Below, one piece after another: positions 37,600-45,672 of a stretch of DNA of 64,000 bases (position 1 is its first letter; each line of letters begins with the position of its first letter). A program made the position numbers and the translations under genes. The stretch lies in the NCBI GenBank assembly GCA_020634855.1, contig JACKAU010000013.1:1-64000 (forward strand), written 5' to 3'. Origin of the DNA: Anaerolineales bacterium. Lineage in GTDB: Bacteria > Chloroflexota > Anaerolineae > 4572-78 > J111. The notes below the pieces were generated by a model. It saw only the letters and a list, made by a program, of their open reading frames with translations. It was not told the origin of the DNA and did no database searches.

Positions 37600-37637
37600 T
37601 GACAAGACAGATGACAAGACAGGAATATTGGTAAAAT
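37600..37637 (+). promoter_or_regulatory. tandem TGACAAGACA operator-like repeats before nadC
   Basis: TGACAAGACA at 37600-37609 and again at 37612-37621 (12-base period), followed by a TAAAAT -10-like box (37632-37637). The third copy lies upstream at 37276. Good candidate for NiaR binding and autoregulation; the family consensus was not checked. Confidence 0.6.
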
Positions 37638-37656
37638 AGAGAGAAAGGACATCTCA

Positions 37657-38514
37657 ATGAATTTCAACTTGGAAGAGCAGCTTCCCCAAATCGAAGCTAT
37701 CATCCGGCAAGCTCTAGCCGAAGATATCGGCGACGGTGATGTGACCACCGATTGTATCGTTCCCGCAGATTTAGTTCTCACCGGTCGCTTTGTGGCCAAA
37801 CAGGCCGGGGTGCTAGCGGGCTTAAAAGTGGCCGCTCAAACGTTTGATCTTATCGATCAAACAGTGCAGTTCACTCCCCATGTGGCCGACGGGGACACCG
37901 TAACGCCCGGTCAAATTATCGCCGAGGTGCGCGGGCCGGGCCGGGCTTTGCTTAGCGGCGAGCGGGTGGCGCTCAATTTTTTACAGCGCATGTCAGGCAT
38001 CGCCACCTTAACCCGGCAGTTTGTCATGGCGGTGAGCAAAATGCCCACGACTATTTTGGACACCCGCAAAACAGCGCCCGGCCTGCGCCTGCTCGATAAA
38101 TGGGCCGTACAGTTGGGCGGCGGCCGCAATCATCGCTTTGGGTTATTCGATATGGTGCTCATTAAAGAAAACCACATTGCCGCCGCCGGCACTATTACCG
38201 ACGCGGTCAATAAGGTTCGAGCTAATGATCCCCGGCAGCGGCCGATAGAAGTCGAGGTTAAAAACCTGGTTGAACTGGAAGAGAGTCTGGCTTTAAACAT
38301 AGACCGAATTCTGCTTGATAATATGAGCCTCGATGAGATGCGCCGGGCTGTGCAAGTGACCGGCGGGCGTGTACCGTTGGAAGCCTCCGGCAATATGTCG
38401 CTGGAGCGTGTGGCGGCGGTGGCCGCGACCGGCGTCGATTTTATTTCAATTGGGATGTTGACCCATTCCGTGCAGGCTTTGGATATTAGTCTGCTCCTGA
38501 ATAACCAAAATTAA
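37657..38514 (+). CDS. nadC: nicotinate-nucleotide pyrophosphorylase (quinolinate phosphoribosyltransferase)
   Basis: A 285-residue enzyme converting quinolinate and PRPP to nicotinate mononucleotide, CO2 and PPi, the third step of de novo NAD synthesis. Diagnostic segments: EDIGDGDVTTD at the N-terminus, SGERVALNFLQRMSGIAT, ILDTRKTAPGLRLLDKWAV, GGGRNHRFGLFDMVLIKENHI, VEVKNL, ILLDNM and EASGNMSLE, with the PRPP- and quinolinate-contacting Arg, His and Lys residues present. Normal family length. AAAGGA precedes the ATG. First gene of nadC-nadA-nadB-niaR; 15 bases separate it from nadA. Confidence 0.97.
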   Translation: MNFNLEEQLPQIEAIIRQALAEDIGDGDVTTDCIVPADLVLTGRFVAKQAGVLAGLKVAAQTFDLIDQTVQFTPHVADGDTVTPGQIIAEVRGPGRALLSGERVALNFLQRMSGIATLTRQFVMAVSKMPTTILDTRKTAPGLRLLDKWAVQLGGGRNHRFGLFDMVLIKENHIAAAGTITDAVNKVRANDPRQRPIEVEVKNLVELEESLALNIDRILLDNMSLDEMRRAVQVTGGRVPLEASGNMSLERVAAVAATGVDFISIGMLTHSVQALDISLLLNNQN

Positions 38515-38529
38515 CCTTTGGAGAAAACC

Positions 38530-39564
38530 ATGATTGCTGAAGCTGTTTATCAAGACCTAAAAACCAAACTGGCCGATGTGGTCCCCGAGTTCGAACTTCA
38601 CTACAAAGCTGAACTAGCCGCAGAAATCAATCAGTTGAAGCGCGAGCGAAACGCCGTGATTTTAGGCCACAATTACATGGAGCCGGCCTTGTTCCACTCG
38701 ATCCCCGATTTTACCGGCGACTCGCTGGCGTTGAGCCGCCAAGCCGCCGCCACCGACAAAGACATCATCGTCTTTTGTGGGGTGGAATTTATGGCCGAGA
38801 CCGCCAAAATTTTGAATCCGAATAAGACGGTGCTGCTGCCGGCCGAAAAAGCCGGCTGTTCGCTGGCCGCCAGCATTACCGCCGAAGACGTGCGGCAACT
38901 TAAAGCCCAATTTCCGGGCGTGCCGGTGGTGACTTACATCAACACTTATGCTGATGTTAAAGCCGAATCAGACGTGTGCTGCACCTCCGGCAATGCGGTG
39001 GCTGTGGTCGAGTCATTGAAGAGTGATACCGTCATTTTCTTGCCTGATGAATTTCTGGCGGGAAATGTGGCTAAAGAGACCGGCAAGCATATTATTTTCC
39101 CCACCAAAACCCCGACGGCTAAATTCAACGGGGCGATGGATTACCAGATGATCGGCTGGCACGGACGCTGTGAAGTGCATGATAAATTCAACGTGCCCGA
39201 TATCGAGGCGGTGCGTCGCCAGTTTCCCGATGTGGTCATTGTGGCCCACCCTGAATGCAGCCCTGAAGTGGTTGAGGCATCCGATTTTTCCGGCAGCACG
39301 ACAGCGATGATTCGCTTCGTGGAACAAACCTCCGCGCCGCGCTATCTGCTGCTCACCGAGTGCGCTATGGGCGACAACATTGCCGCCAGCAACCCCGATA
39401 AGGAAATGTTGCGACTGTGCAGTGTCCGCTGCCCTCATATGAACCAGATTACCTTGGAAGAAACTCGCGACGCCTTGAAATTTACCCAATATGTGATCGA
39501 TGTGCCGGAGCATATTCGCGTTCGGGCCTTACAAGCCGTCGAGCGAATGTTGGCTATCGGTTAA
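38530..39564 (+). CDS. nadA: quinolinate synthase
   Basis: A 344-residue 4Fe-4S enzyme condensing iminoaspartate with dihydroxyacetone phosphate to quinolinate. ATG at 38530 was chosen because TGGAGAAA lies seven bases before it; an in-frame TTG at 38518 is inside that site. Motifs: AVILGHNYMEPALFHSIPD, GDSLALSRQAA, IVFCGVEFMAETAKIL, CCTSGNAV, VVIVAHPECSPEV, ECAMGDNIA and CPHMNQITLEE. The three cluster ligands expected for NadA are covered by Cys in FCGVEF, the HPECSPEV/ECAMGD region and the C-terminal CPHM. Works with nadB, whose iminoaspartate product it uses. Confidence 0.97.
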   Translation: MIAEAVYQDLKTKLADVVPEFELHYKAELAAEINQLKRERNAVILGHNYMEPALFHSIPDFTGDSLALSRQAAATDKDIIVFCGVEFMAETAKILNPNKTVLLPAEKAGCSLAASITAEDVRQLKAQFPGVPVVTYINTYADVKAESDVCCTSGNAVAVVESLKSDTVIFLPDEFLAGNVAKETGKHIIFPTKTPTAKFNGAMDYQMIGWHGRCEVHDKFNVPDIEAVRRQFPDVVIVAHPECSPEVVEASDFSGSTTAMIRFVEQTSAPRYLLLTECAMGDNIAASNPDKEMLRLCSVRCPHMNQITLEETRDALKFTQYVIDVPEHIRVRALQAVERMLAIG

Positions 39565-39634
39565 AGTTGGCTATCGGCAGCCGGCCGTCGGTGGTCAGGT
39601 TAAGCGAAGGCTGGCTGTATAAGGAGACAATTTA

Positions 39635-41194
39635 ATGGTAACCCATTTGGAAACAGAAGTCCTGGTGATCGGCTGCGGCATTGCCGGCGGTGTGGCTGCA
39701 CTGCAATTGGCCGATAGCGGTATTCCGGTTACCGTCATCACCCGGACTCAAGAACCGCAAGAGTCGAATACGTATTACGCCCAGGGCGGTATCATCTACG
39801 AAGGGCGCAACGACTCGCCCGAGCTGCTGGCTGAAGATGTCATTCGCGCCGGTGCGGGGCAAAACAACAGCCGCAGTGTTAATATTTTGGCCAAGCAGGG
39901 ACCCACCCTGGTTCGAGAGATTCTGCTGGACCGTGTGGGCGTCCACTTTGACCAAAATGGGCAAGGCTTATCACTGGCGCGCGAGGGGGGGCACTCAATT
40001 CCGCGCATCATCCACGCCGCCGATGCTACCGGCAAGGCCATCTCGACGGCGCTGGTGGAAGCGCTGCAACGTCACCCGAATGTGACCTTGCTGAGCGGCT
40101 ACACGGCGATTGATCTGCTGATGTCAAATCTCCATCTGGACAAGCCCTCCAGCCGTTCACCCCGCTGCATCGGGGCTTATCTGCTCGATCAGGCCACCGG
40201 CGAGGTCGCCCCTTGCCTGGCTAAACAAACAATCTTGGCCACCGGGGGCTTGGGACAGGTCTTTTGGCGCACCACCAATCCAATTGGGGCGCGTGGCGAC
40301 GGTGTGGCGATGGCGCATCGGGTCGGCGCTCAAATCATCGACATGGAATATGTCCAGTTCCACCCGACGACTTTCTATCATCCCCAAGGCTGGGCCTTTC
40401 TGATCTCCGAAGCGGTGCGCGGGGCCGGCGCTCGGCTGGTGAACGCCAATGGTGAGCCGTTTATGCAGCGTTATGCGCCGGAATGGCTAGATTTGGCTCC
40501 CCGCGATATTGTTTCGCGCAGTATTCACCAGGAGATGATGATCTACGGTGTGCCTAATGTCTATCTCGATTTAGCCACCTACATTTCACCCCAACAAATT
40601 CGCCGGCGATTTCCCAACATCTATGCTCAGTGCCTTCAATTCGGGGTTGATATAACTCGCGATTTAGTGCCGGTCTCGCCGGCCGCCCACTATGCCTGCG
40701 GCGGCGTGGCTGTTGATAGTTGGTCACAGACCACCGTTAAGGGCTTGTTAGCTGCCGGAGAGGTCGCTTGCACCGGCTTACACGGCGCTAATCGGCTGGC
40801 TAGTACCTCTCTGTTAGAAGGCATGGTGTGGGGATATCGCTCCGCGCATTACGTTCAGAGGCAGCTTAGCCGGTCGTCGCTGCCGCAATTCGCTAAGGTT
40901 CGGCCTTATCCGTCAACTAATTTGCCGCTGCCGGATTCGGAGCAGATTGACCAATTGATGCAGGAAATAAAATGTCTGATGTGGCATCAGGTCGGTTTGG
41001 TACGGGAAACAACCGGTTTGGAGCAGGCCTTAGCCCGATTGGAAACTTTGGGGATCAGCGTCGAGGCTCTGGTTCGCCAGCATCGCCCCACCGATCAACT
41101 GGCCGGGCTGCGCAACGTGGGTCAAGTCGCCCAACTCATCACCACAGCAGCCCTGCACAGTGAGGTCGGAGTGGGCTGTCATTATCGCGTTTAA
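39635..41194 (+). CDS. nadB: L-aspartate oxidase
   Basis: A 519-residue flavoprotein oxidising L-aspartate to iminoaspartate, the first step of NAD synthesis. The N-terminal dinucleotide fold is EVLVIGCGIAGGVAALQLA; the succinate-dehydrogenase-like substrate region has GGHSIPRIIHAADATGKAI, the FAD loop ATGGLGQVF, and MEYVQFHPTTFYHP followed by FLISEAVRGAGARL. Late motifs VSPAAHYACGGVAVD and GLHGANRLASTSLLEG carry the conserved His and Arg. AAGGAGA sits eight bases before the ATG. The 70-base gap after nadA holds a short GGCTATCGGCAGCCGGCCGT repeat-like tract. Third gene of the operon. Confidence 0.96.
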   Translation: MVTHLETEVLVIGCGIAGGVAALQLADSGIPVTVITRTQEPQESNTYYAQGGIIYEGRNDSPELLAEDVIRAGAGQNNSRSVNILAKQGPTLVREILLDRVGVHFDQNGQGLSLAREGGHSIPRIIHAADATGKAISTALVEALQRHPNVTLLSGYTAIDLLMSNLHLDKPSSRSPRCIGAYLLDQATGEVAPCLAKQTILATGGLGQVFWRTTNPIGARGDGVAMAHRVGAQIIDMEYVQFHPTTFYHPQGWAFLISEAVRGAGARLVNANGEPFMQRYAPEWLDLAPRDIVSRSIHQEMMIYGVPNVYLDLATYISPQQIRRRFPNIYAQCLQFGVDITRDLVPVSPAAHYACGGVAVDSWSQTTVKGLLAAGEVACTGLHGANRLASTSLLEGMVWGYRSAHYVQRQLSRSSLPQFAKVRPYPSTNLPLPDSEQIDQLMQEIKCLMWHQVGLVRETTGLEQALARLETLGISVEALVRQHRPTDQLAGLRNVGQVAQLITTAALHSEVGVGCHYRV

Positions 41195-41238
41195 CTTCAC
41201 CTGCCAAGTTGATGATAATGGATTATAATTTAGCTGTG

Positions 41239-41751
41239 ATGAATACCGAAGAGCGACGCGACCAAATCTTAAAGATCCTTAACCAATCGGCTCGCCCGGT
41301 GACCGGTACTCAATTGGCCGAGCAAATGGGCGTTAGCCGCCAGGTGATTGTTCAGGATATGGCGGTGCTGCGGGCTGCGGGTGAGGAAATCTTAGCCAGC
41401 CCGCAAGGTTACTACCTGTACCATACCGCAATTGAGAATTACCGGACTGTGGTAGCGGTGCGCCATACCCCGGAACAAACCGAGGATGAGTTGATCGCAT
41501 TGGTTGATGTGGGGGTGGAGATAGTTGATGTCATCGTTGAGCACGAAATCTACGGTGAACTACGCGGCATGCTGCACATTGCCAGCCGGGAAGATGTCCG
41601 GCAATTCATCGACCAACTGAAGGAAACCGGCGCCCGCTTGCTCAGCGAGCTAACCGACGGCGTTCATCTGCATACGTTAGAAGCCCGCCGGCCCGACCAG
41701 CTTGAGCAAGCCCGTGAGGTTCTACGACAACGAGGTTATTTGATTGAGTAA
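41239..41751 (+). CDS. niaR: NiaR-type repressor of NAD biosynthesis (HTH plus 3H domain)
   Basis: About 170 residues. An HTH_11 domain (NTEERRDQILKILNQS, GTQLAEQMGVSRQVIVQDMAVLRAAG) is followed by a 3H domain with the characteristic His residues in VAVRHTPEQ, VEHEIYGELRG and GVHLHTLEARR, which in NiaR bind a metal and nicotinate to make the co-repressor complex. Its place at the end of nadC-nadA-nadB makes autoregulated control of the operon very likely. The start is uncertain: no Shine-Dalgarno is visible before 41209, 41218 or 41239. A TATAAT at 41224-41229 lies ten bases before the last ATG, allowing a leaderless transcript. Confidence 0.9.
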   Translation: MNTEERRDQILKILNQSARPVTGTQLAEQMGVSRQVIVQDMAVLRAAGEEILASPQGYYLYHTAIENYRTVVAVRHTPEQTEDELIALVDVGVEIVDVIVEHEIYGELRGMLHIASREDVRQFIDQLKETGARLLSELTDGVHLHTLEARRPDQLEQAREVLRQRGYLIE

Positions 41752-41755
41752 GAGA

Positions 41756-41932
41756 CGCACGAGGCTAAAGCCATCGGCTATAAGAGCGAAGGACGCTAAA
41801 AGCGCCCTCAGATGGCGTAATTCTAGCCCGAAGCGGCTCCGCTCTCTCATCACGGGCCTAAAGACCCGTGCTCAGGGGACGGCAAGTTTGTACTCCGATT
41901 AAATTCTTGATCTTCATCAGCGTCGGAACCTC
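41756..41932 (+). repeat. multi-hairpin dispersed repeat, copy 1
   Basis: Non-coding. It contains GAGCGAAGGACGCTAAAAGC, GCGCCCTCAGATGGCG, the hairpin CACGGGCCTAAAGACCCGTG (41851-41870), CGGCAAGTTTGTACTCCGAT and TAAATTCTTGATC. Inverted copies lie at 52548-52745 and 63890-64000. It sits between niaR and the shared terminator. Confidence 0.85.
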
Positions 41933-41954
41933 GGCTAGACGGTTCGATCCTAAT

Positions 41955-41991
41955 AAAAAGGAGTCCGCAATTCCAAGCGGACTCCTTTTTT
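41955..41991. terminator. bidirectional intrinsic terminator between nad operon and fumC
   Basis: GGAGTCCGC (41960-41968) pairs with GCGGACTCC (41977-41985), flanked by AAAAA on the left and TTTTTT on the right. It serves niaR on the plus strand and fumC on the minus strand. Confidence 0.92.
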
Positions 41992-42018
41992 ACATTCTGT
42001 ACCTTCTCAAAGAGTATG

Positions 42019-42058
42019 GGGTATCGTAGGACAAACTTAAGTTTGTCCTACGATACCC
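42019..42058. repeat. 40-bp perfect palindrome
   Basis: Arms of 20 bases with no loop: GGGTATCGTAGGACAAACTT then its exact inverse. The inner 26 bases recur as a perfect palindrome at 49630-49655, so this is a dispersed element and not only a fumC 3' structure. Confidence 0.9.
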
Positions 42059-42105
42059 TGGCTTCCTGGTTCCGCCGCTCCAGCGTTGGAACCGTAGCGA
42101 TGTTC

Positions 42106-43494
42106 TTACTTCGGCCCGGTCATTTCTTCGGGACGAACCGCATTATCGAACGCCTCGCCGGTCATCAGCTCCAGAGCGATGATGGCCTCGCGCAGGGTTG
42201 AGTTTTCAGCAAAGGCTTTCTTGGCTACTTTGGCGGCGTTGTCATAGCCGATGTGGGGGTTGAGTGCGGTGACCAACATGAGGGAATTTCTAAGATAGCC
42301 GTCGATGGCCGCCATGTTCGGTTCGATGCCGACGGCGCAGTTTTCATTGAACGAGTTGCAGGCATCGCCCAGCAGCCGAACGGAATTCAGCAGGTTGAAA
42401 ATCATGACCGGCTTGAAGACGTTCAGTTCAAAGTTGCCCGACATACCGCCGACATTGACGGCGACGTCATTGCCCATCACCTGAGCGCAGACCATCGTCA
42501 TGGCTTCTGATTGGGTGGGGTTGACTTTGCCGGGCATAATCGAACTGCCGGGTTCGTTGGCCGGAATTGTTAATTCGCCGATGCCGCAGCGGGGGCCGGA
42601 GGCCAGCCAGCGAACGTCATTGGCAATTTTATTGAGCGAGGCGGCCAGGGTTTTCATCGCGCCGCTGGCAAAAACGACGGCATCGTGAGCGGCCAGCGCT
42701 TCGAACTTGTTGGGCGCCGAGCGGAAGGGCAGGCCGGTGATGTCGGCAATATAGTTGGCGGCGGTTTCGGCAAAATCGCGATGGGTGTTCAGCCCGGTGC
42801 CAACGGCTGTGCCGCCCAAAGCTAATTCGTATAGGCCATCCAGGGCGATTTCGATGCGCTTCATATCGTTGTCTAACTGTTGGACGTAGCCGGAAAATTC
42901 CTGGCCGAGCGTTAACGGCACCGCATCCATCAGGTGCGTGCGTCCGATTTTGATGATATCTTGGAAGGCGTCGGCTTTGGCGTCGAGGGTGTCGCGCAGG
43001 GTTTTGATGGCCGGCAGGAGAAGGCCGCTTATTTGTTCGGCTGCCGCGATGTGCATCGCGGTCGGGAAAGTATCATTGGAGGATTGGGCTTTGTTGACGT
43101 CGTCGTTGGGGTGAATGGGCTTCTTGCTGCCTAACTCACCGCCGGCAATTTCGATGGCCCGGTTAGCAATGACCTCGTTAGAGTTCATATTGGTTTGAGT
43201 GCCGCTGCCGGTCTGCCAGACCACCAACGGAAAATGATCGTCGAGCTTGCCGGCAATGACTTCATCGGCCGCCTGGACAATTAAGTCGGCTTTTTCAGCC
43301 GGGAGGGTGCCCAGCTTCTTATTGCTTAGAGCCGCCGCCTTTTTTAACACGCCTAGCGCCCGAATCATTTCACGGGGGAAGCGATCGCCCCCGATCTTAA
43401 AATTCATGAGGGATCGAGCGGTTTGCGCCCCGTAGTAACGGTCGGCGGGGACTTCAATTTTCCCCATAGTGTCACTTTCAATTCGGTATTCCAT
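42106..43494 (-). CDS. fumC: fumarate hydratase, class II
   Basis: A 462-residue TCA-cycle enzyme interconverting fumarate and malate. The start at 43494 (MEYRIESDTMGKIEVPADRY) is preceded by GGAGAC; a longer frame start upstream lacks a site. Conserved blocks: YYGAQTARSLMNF, WQTGSGTQTNMNSNEV, HPNDDVNKAQSSNDTFPTAM, GRTHLMDAVPLTLGQE, GGTAVGTGLNT and the fumarase/aspartase signature GSSIMPGKVNP, whose Ser is the catalytic base. It ends in MTGPK, as is common. Monocistronic, with a terminator after it (41955-41991). Confidence 0.97.
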   Translation of the reverse strand: MEYRIESDTMGKIEVPADRYYGAQTARSLMNFKIGGDRFPREMIRALGVLKKAAALSNKKLGTLPAEKADLIVQAADEVIAGKLDDHFPLVVWQTGSGTQTNMNSNEVIANRAIEIAGGELGSKKPIHPNDDVNKAQSSNDTFPTAMHIAAAEQISGLLLPAIKTLRDTLDAKADAFQDIIKIGRTHLMDAVPLTLGQEFSGYVQQLDNDMKRIEIALDGLYELALGGTAVGTGLNTHRDFAETAANYIADITGLPFRSAPNKFEALAAHDAVVFASGAMKTLAASLNKIANDVRWLASGPRCGIGELTIPANEPGSSIMPGKVNPTQSEAMTMVCAQVMGNDVAVNVGGMSGNFELNVFKPVMIFNLLNSVRLLGDACNSFNENCAVGIEPNMAAIDGYLRNSLMLVTALNPHIGYDNAAKVAKKAFAENSTLREAIIALELMTGEAFDNAVRPEEMTGPK

Positions 43495-43539
43495 TATTTG
43501 TCTCCATTGAACTAAATTAATTGATAGGTTTTTGTTCAA

Positions 43540-43578
43540 AAATAAAAAGCGGCCTATTGGGTGTAAAAGGGGCCGCTT
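43540..43578 (-). terminator. intrinsic terminator after the ferredoxin gene
   Basis: Reading the minus strand, AAGCGGCC (43578-43571) and GGCCGCTT (43554-43547) form an 8-bp stem followed by TTTATTTTTG. It separates the ferredoxin unit from fumC. Confidence 0.85.
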
Positions 43579-43705
43579 CTAAACGTCATCGAAAACTTTT
43601 GGGGTAAGGATTAACGCGGTGGAACGCATCTAAGGTGAACACGCTGCATATCACATAGGCTTGACGGGCAGATAAGCAAAACGAAGTCCAGTCTACGGCT
43701 ATGGC

Positions 43706-43999
43706 TTATGCGCGCTGTTCGTCAAGGTCATAATCCCAATAGCCGGGACCTTCCGTGAAATATTTGGTGTTCAATTCCAGGTCGCCCTCATGCTCTTCCG
43801 GTAAATCTTCTTCCGGGAAGATCGCTTCAGGGGGGCAAACGGGGACACAAGCCCCGCAGTCGATGCAGGTATCGGGGTCGATGTAAAAATAGGCCCCCCA
43901 CTCCTTATCATCTTTGGGGCCGGGAATAATGCAGTCTACGGGACAAACTTCTACACAGTCACCTTCACGGGTACATAGGGTCGTAATAATATGTGTCAT
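43706..43999 (-). CDS. ferredoxin with two Fe-S cluster motifs
   Basis: A 97-residue electron carrier. The start at 43999 (MTHIITTLC) is set by TTAGGAGG nine bases before. The first cluster motif is CTREGDCVEVCPVDC, missing the second Cys usual in 7Fe ferredoxins, so it may hold a 3Fe-4S or an altered 4Fe-4S centre. The second, CIDCGACVPVCPPEAIF, is a standard 4Fe-4S motif. The acidic C-terminal tail (EEDLPEEHEGDLEL, YWDYDLDEQ) is typical of small bacterial ferredoxins with an extended tail. It stands alone with its own terminator. Redox partners are not evident. Confidence 0.93.
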   Translation of the reverse strand: MTHIITTLCTREGDCVEVCPVDCIIPGPKDDKEWGAYFYIDPDTCIDCGACVPVCPPEAIFPEEDLPEEHEGDLELNTKYFTEGPGYWDYDLDEQRA

Positions 44000-44158
44000 T
44001 AAAATATAACCTCCTAAGGAATTACATTCATAGAATGCAAGATTTGTGTGGCAGCGTTGGGTTGCCGATAGCTGCATTTTAATGGTATCGTATCTTATTG
44101 TCAATAATTAATCGAACCATCGTGACAAATATCACGCGTAATTTGAAATAGCAACAGG

Positions 44159-44509
44159 CTAGAATCGACTGGTAACTTGCCCCAAAATATGCTCAAAGCC
44201 AACCGGACCAAATGTGCGGCTATCGGTACTTTCCAGAGGGTTATCCCCTTTGACAATGTACCGTTCTTCATCTAATACATCCGTTATCCGCTTAATGAGG
44301 CGCAGGTGAGGTTGGTAAGGATGCCTGACCACGACGATGTCGCCGGGTTGGGGCAGCGTATGGCGATAAGCGGCGGGGTTGATCAATACCTCCTGGCCGG
44401 GTTCAAGCAGCGGCGTCATCGATCGACCACTAACCCGGAAGCGACGGCGGCGGCGCGTTAGCCATAAGAGAAATTCGCGCAGCCCGCCGGTTTTCAAGTC
44501 ATCGTTCAT
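44159..44509 (-). CDS. sodX: signal-peptidase-like protease for Ni-superoxide dismutase maturation
   Basis: About 116 residues of the S24/S26 fold. The catalytic Ser is in SGRSMTPLLEPGQEVLI and the catalytic Lys in LRLIKRITDV, followed by YIVKGDNPLESTDSRTFGPV. There is no clear membrane anchor; the N-terminus is only moderately hydrophobic and Arg-rich. Its position directly downstream of sodN fits SodX/SodW, the peptidase that removes the short SodN leader to expose the nickel-binding His1. The start could be ATG at 44509 or TTG at 44521; neither has a strong ribosome site. Confidence 0.9.
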   Translation of the reverse strand: MNDDLKTGGLREFLLWLTRRRRRFRVSGRSMTPLLEPGQEVLINPAAYRHTLPQPGDIVVVRHPYQPHLRLIKRITDVLDEERYIVKGDNPLESTDSRTFGPVGFEHILGQVTSRF

Positions 44510-44532
44510 CGCCAATCTCAACAGTACAACTT

Positions 44533-44558
44533 AAAAAGGGGCGACTTGCGCCGCCCCT
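44533..44558 (-). terminator. intrinsic terminator between sodN and sodX
   Basis: Minus strand: AGGGGCG (44558-44552) pairs with CGCCCCT (44543-44537), followed by TTTTTAA. It would end most sodN transcripts and let a fraction read through to sodX, giving more enzyme than protease. Confidence 0.85.
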
Positions 44559-44608
44559 CCAAAACACGATGGGTAAAAAATTAAATGGGTGTGACCAAAA
44601 TCAAGCTA

Positions 44609-45082
44609 TTACGAGGCGGTGTAGTAGGTGACGTCTCGATTTTTGGTGCTCCAGAAGATATTATGGATATTCTGAATGGCGTCCATCAGGGCCGTGGCAT
44701 CTTCCAGGCTAACCGCTACTTTGGTAGCCGAGCACAACTTGGCCGCTTTCCAAAAGGTGTCATGCAGGTCAGGATATTGCTCCAGATGCACCGGCTTGAA
44801 ATAGTCGGTCCACAGGACCAGCAATTCGGTTTTGGCCAGATGAGCCTGTTCTTCCTTGATAGCCACGTAGCGAGACACCGTGTTAAGATAAGCAACCGTG
44901 GCTTCTTTGTTACTGGGGTCCGGTACGTCTAACGCCATGATTTTCTTAGTCATCGATAAGACGGCTTCAGCCGCAATCCGAGCCGAGGCCGGATCATACA
45001 CGCCGCAGGGGCCGTCGCAGTGAGCTTGGACTTCTGGTGCTGGAAAATGTGCTTTTATCGTAGATTTAATTTTGTTGAGCAT
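44609..45082 (-). CDS. sodN: nickel superoxide dismutase
   Basis: A 157-residue precursor. The nickel hook HCDGPCGVYDP follows a 20-residue leader (MLNKIKSTIKAHFPAPEVQA); cleavage would leave His1, Cys2 and Cys6 as nickel ligands. The rest is the helical SodN fold (YLNTVSRYVAIKEEQAHLAK, LWTDYFKP), of normal length. It disproportionates superoxide to O2 and H2O2, in the cytoplasm as far as the sequence shows. Upstream on the same strand is a TATAAT -10 (45134-45129), and AAAGG precedes the ATG. The protease gene lies downstream past a terminator. Confidence 0.97.
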   Translation of the reverse strand: MLNKIKSTIKAHFPAPEVQAHCDGPCGVYDPASARIAAEAVLSMTKKIMALDVPDPSNKEATVAYLNTVSRYVAIKEEQAHLAKTELLVLWTDYFKPVHLEQYPDLHDTFWKAAKLCSATKVAVSLEDATALMDAIQNIHNIFWSTKNRDVTYYTAS

Positions 45083-45128
45083 GGGTTAACCCTTTCTTAT
45101 TTAATAATGGATAAATAGGCTTGTGGGC

Positions 45129-45160
45129 ATTATAGTTGTACAAAGCCTCTAAAACAGTTT
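45129..45160 (-). promoter_or_regulatory. candidate sodN promoter
   Basis: TATAAT on the minus strand at 45134-45129, about 46 bases before the sodN start; the -35 region is weak (TTTTAG-like). Upstream TGCAAAAT/TGCAAT words (about 45170-45205) could be sites of a metal regulator, which is speculative. Confidence 0.45.
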
Positions 45161-45256
45161 GATATTGCGCATTTTTTCACTATATTGCACTGATTTTGCA
45201 CAACTTTTTTAATTATAGGCGGCCGGGCGAGGCTTGTCAAAAATGTGGCCGAATGA

Positions 45257-45359
45257 CCAGACCTGACAGGTTTTGTCCGAAATTTTACGACGAACGTGAC
45301 GTTCGAACGAATAAGTGCCGCCACTGGAACTGAATTTGCGAAAACCTAACAGGTCTTGG
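45257..45359. repeat. inverted repeat with ACCTGACAGGTTTT arms
   Basis: CCAGACCTGACAGGTTTTG (45257-45275) has an imperfect inverse in AAAACCTAACAGGTCTTGG (45341-45359). Between them is a 15-base palindrome CGAACGTGACGTTCG. No gene is present in 45083-45468 beyond the sodN promoter. Confidence 0.65.
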
Positions 45360-45468
45360 CCCTAACATGAAAATTGCCGAGCATGCTAAATCTTATTTGA
45401 CACCCGATTTGGGCATGATATAATTAGCTTTCGTCATTGTTGCGATGACGCGCTGTTATCATTTTCTC

Positions 45469-45541
45469 GCCACCCTAGCTCAGCTGGTAGAGCAGCTCAC
45501 TCGTAATGAGCAGGTCATCGGTTCGAATCCGATGGGTGGCT
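45469..45541 (+). tRNA. tRNA-Thr (CGT)
   Basis: All arms pair: acceptor GCCACCC/GGGTGGC, D arm GCTC/GAGC, anticodon stem GCTCA/TGAGC with loop CTCGTAA giving anticodon CGT, T arm ATCGG/CCGAT with TTCGAAT loop. 73 bases, discriminator T, CCA not encoded. It borders the accessory region on its 3' side. Confidence 0.97.
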
Positions 45542-45619
45542 TTTGTGTTTTTTAGGCCAACTGGGCCATCTTTCAGATAATTAAGTCCATGTAAATAGAC
45601 TTCCCTTCCCTAAAATTAG

Positions 45620-45661
45620 GCCCCAGGAATTCTCGCAATTCCCGGGGCCGTTTGTGTTTTC
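45620..45661 (+). terminator. hairpin downstream of tRNA-Thr
   Basis: GGCCCCAGGAATT (45620-45632) pairs with AATTCCCGGGGCC (45638-45650) over a CTCGC loop (one A-C mismatch), followed by GTTTGTGTTTT. Confidence 0.75.
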
Positions 45662-45672
45662 TATGGCTATTT

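Noticed and set aside
45130..45324. Small open frame upstream of sodN
   Set aside because: No ribosome site, no recognisable sequence, and it overlaps the sodN promoter and an inverted repeat.
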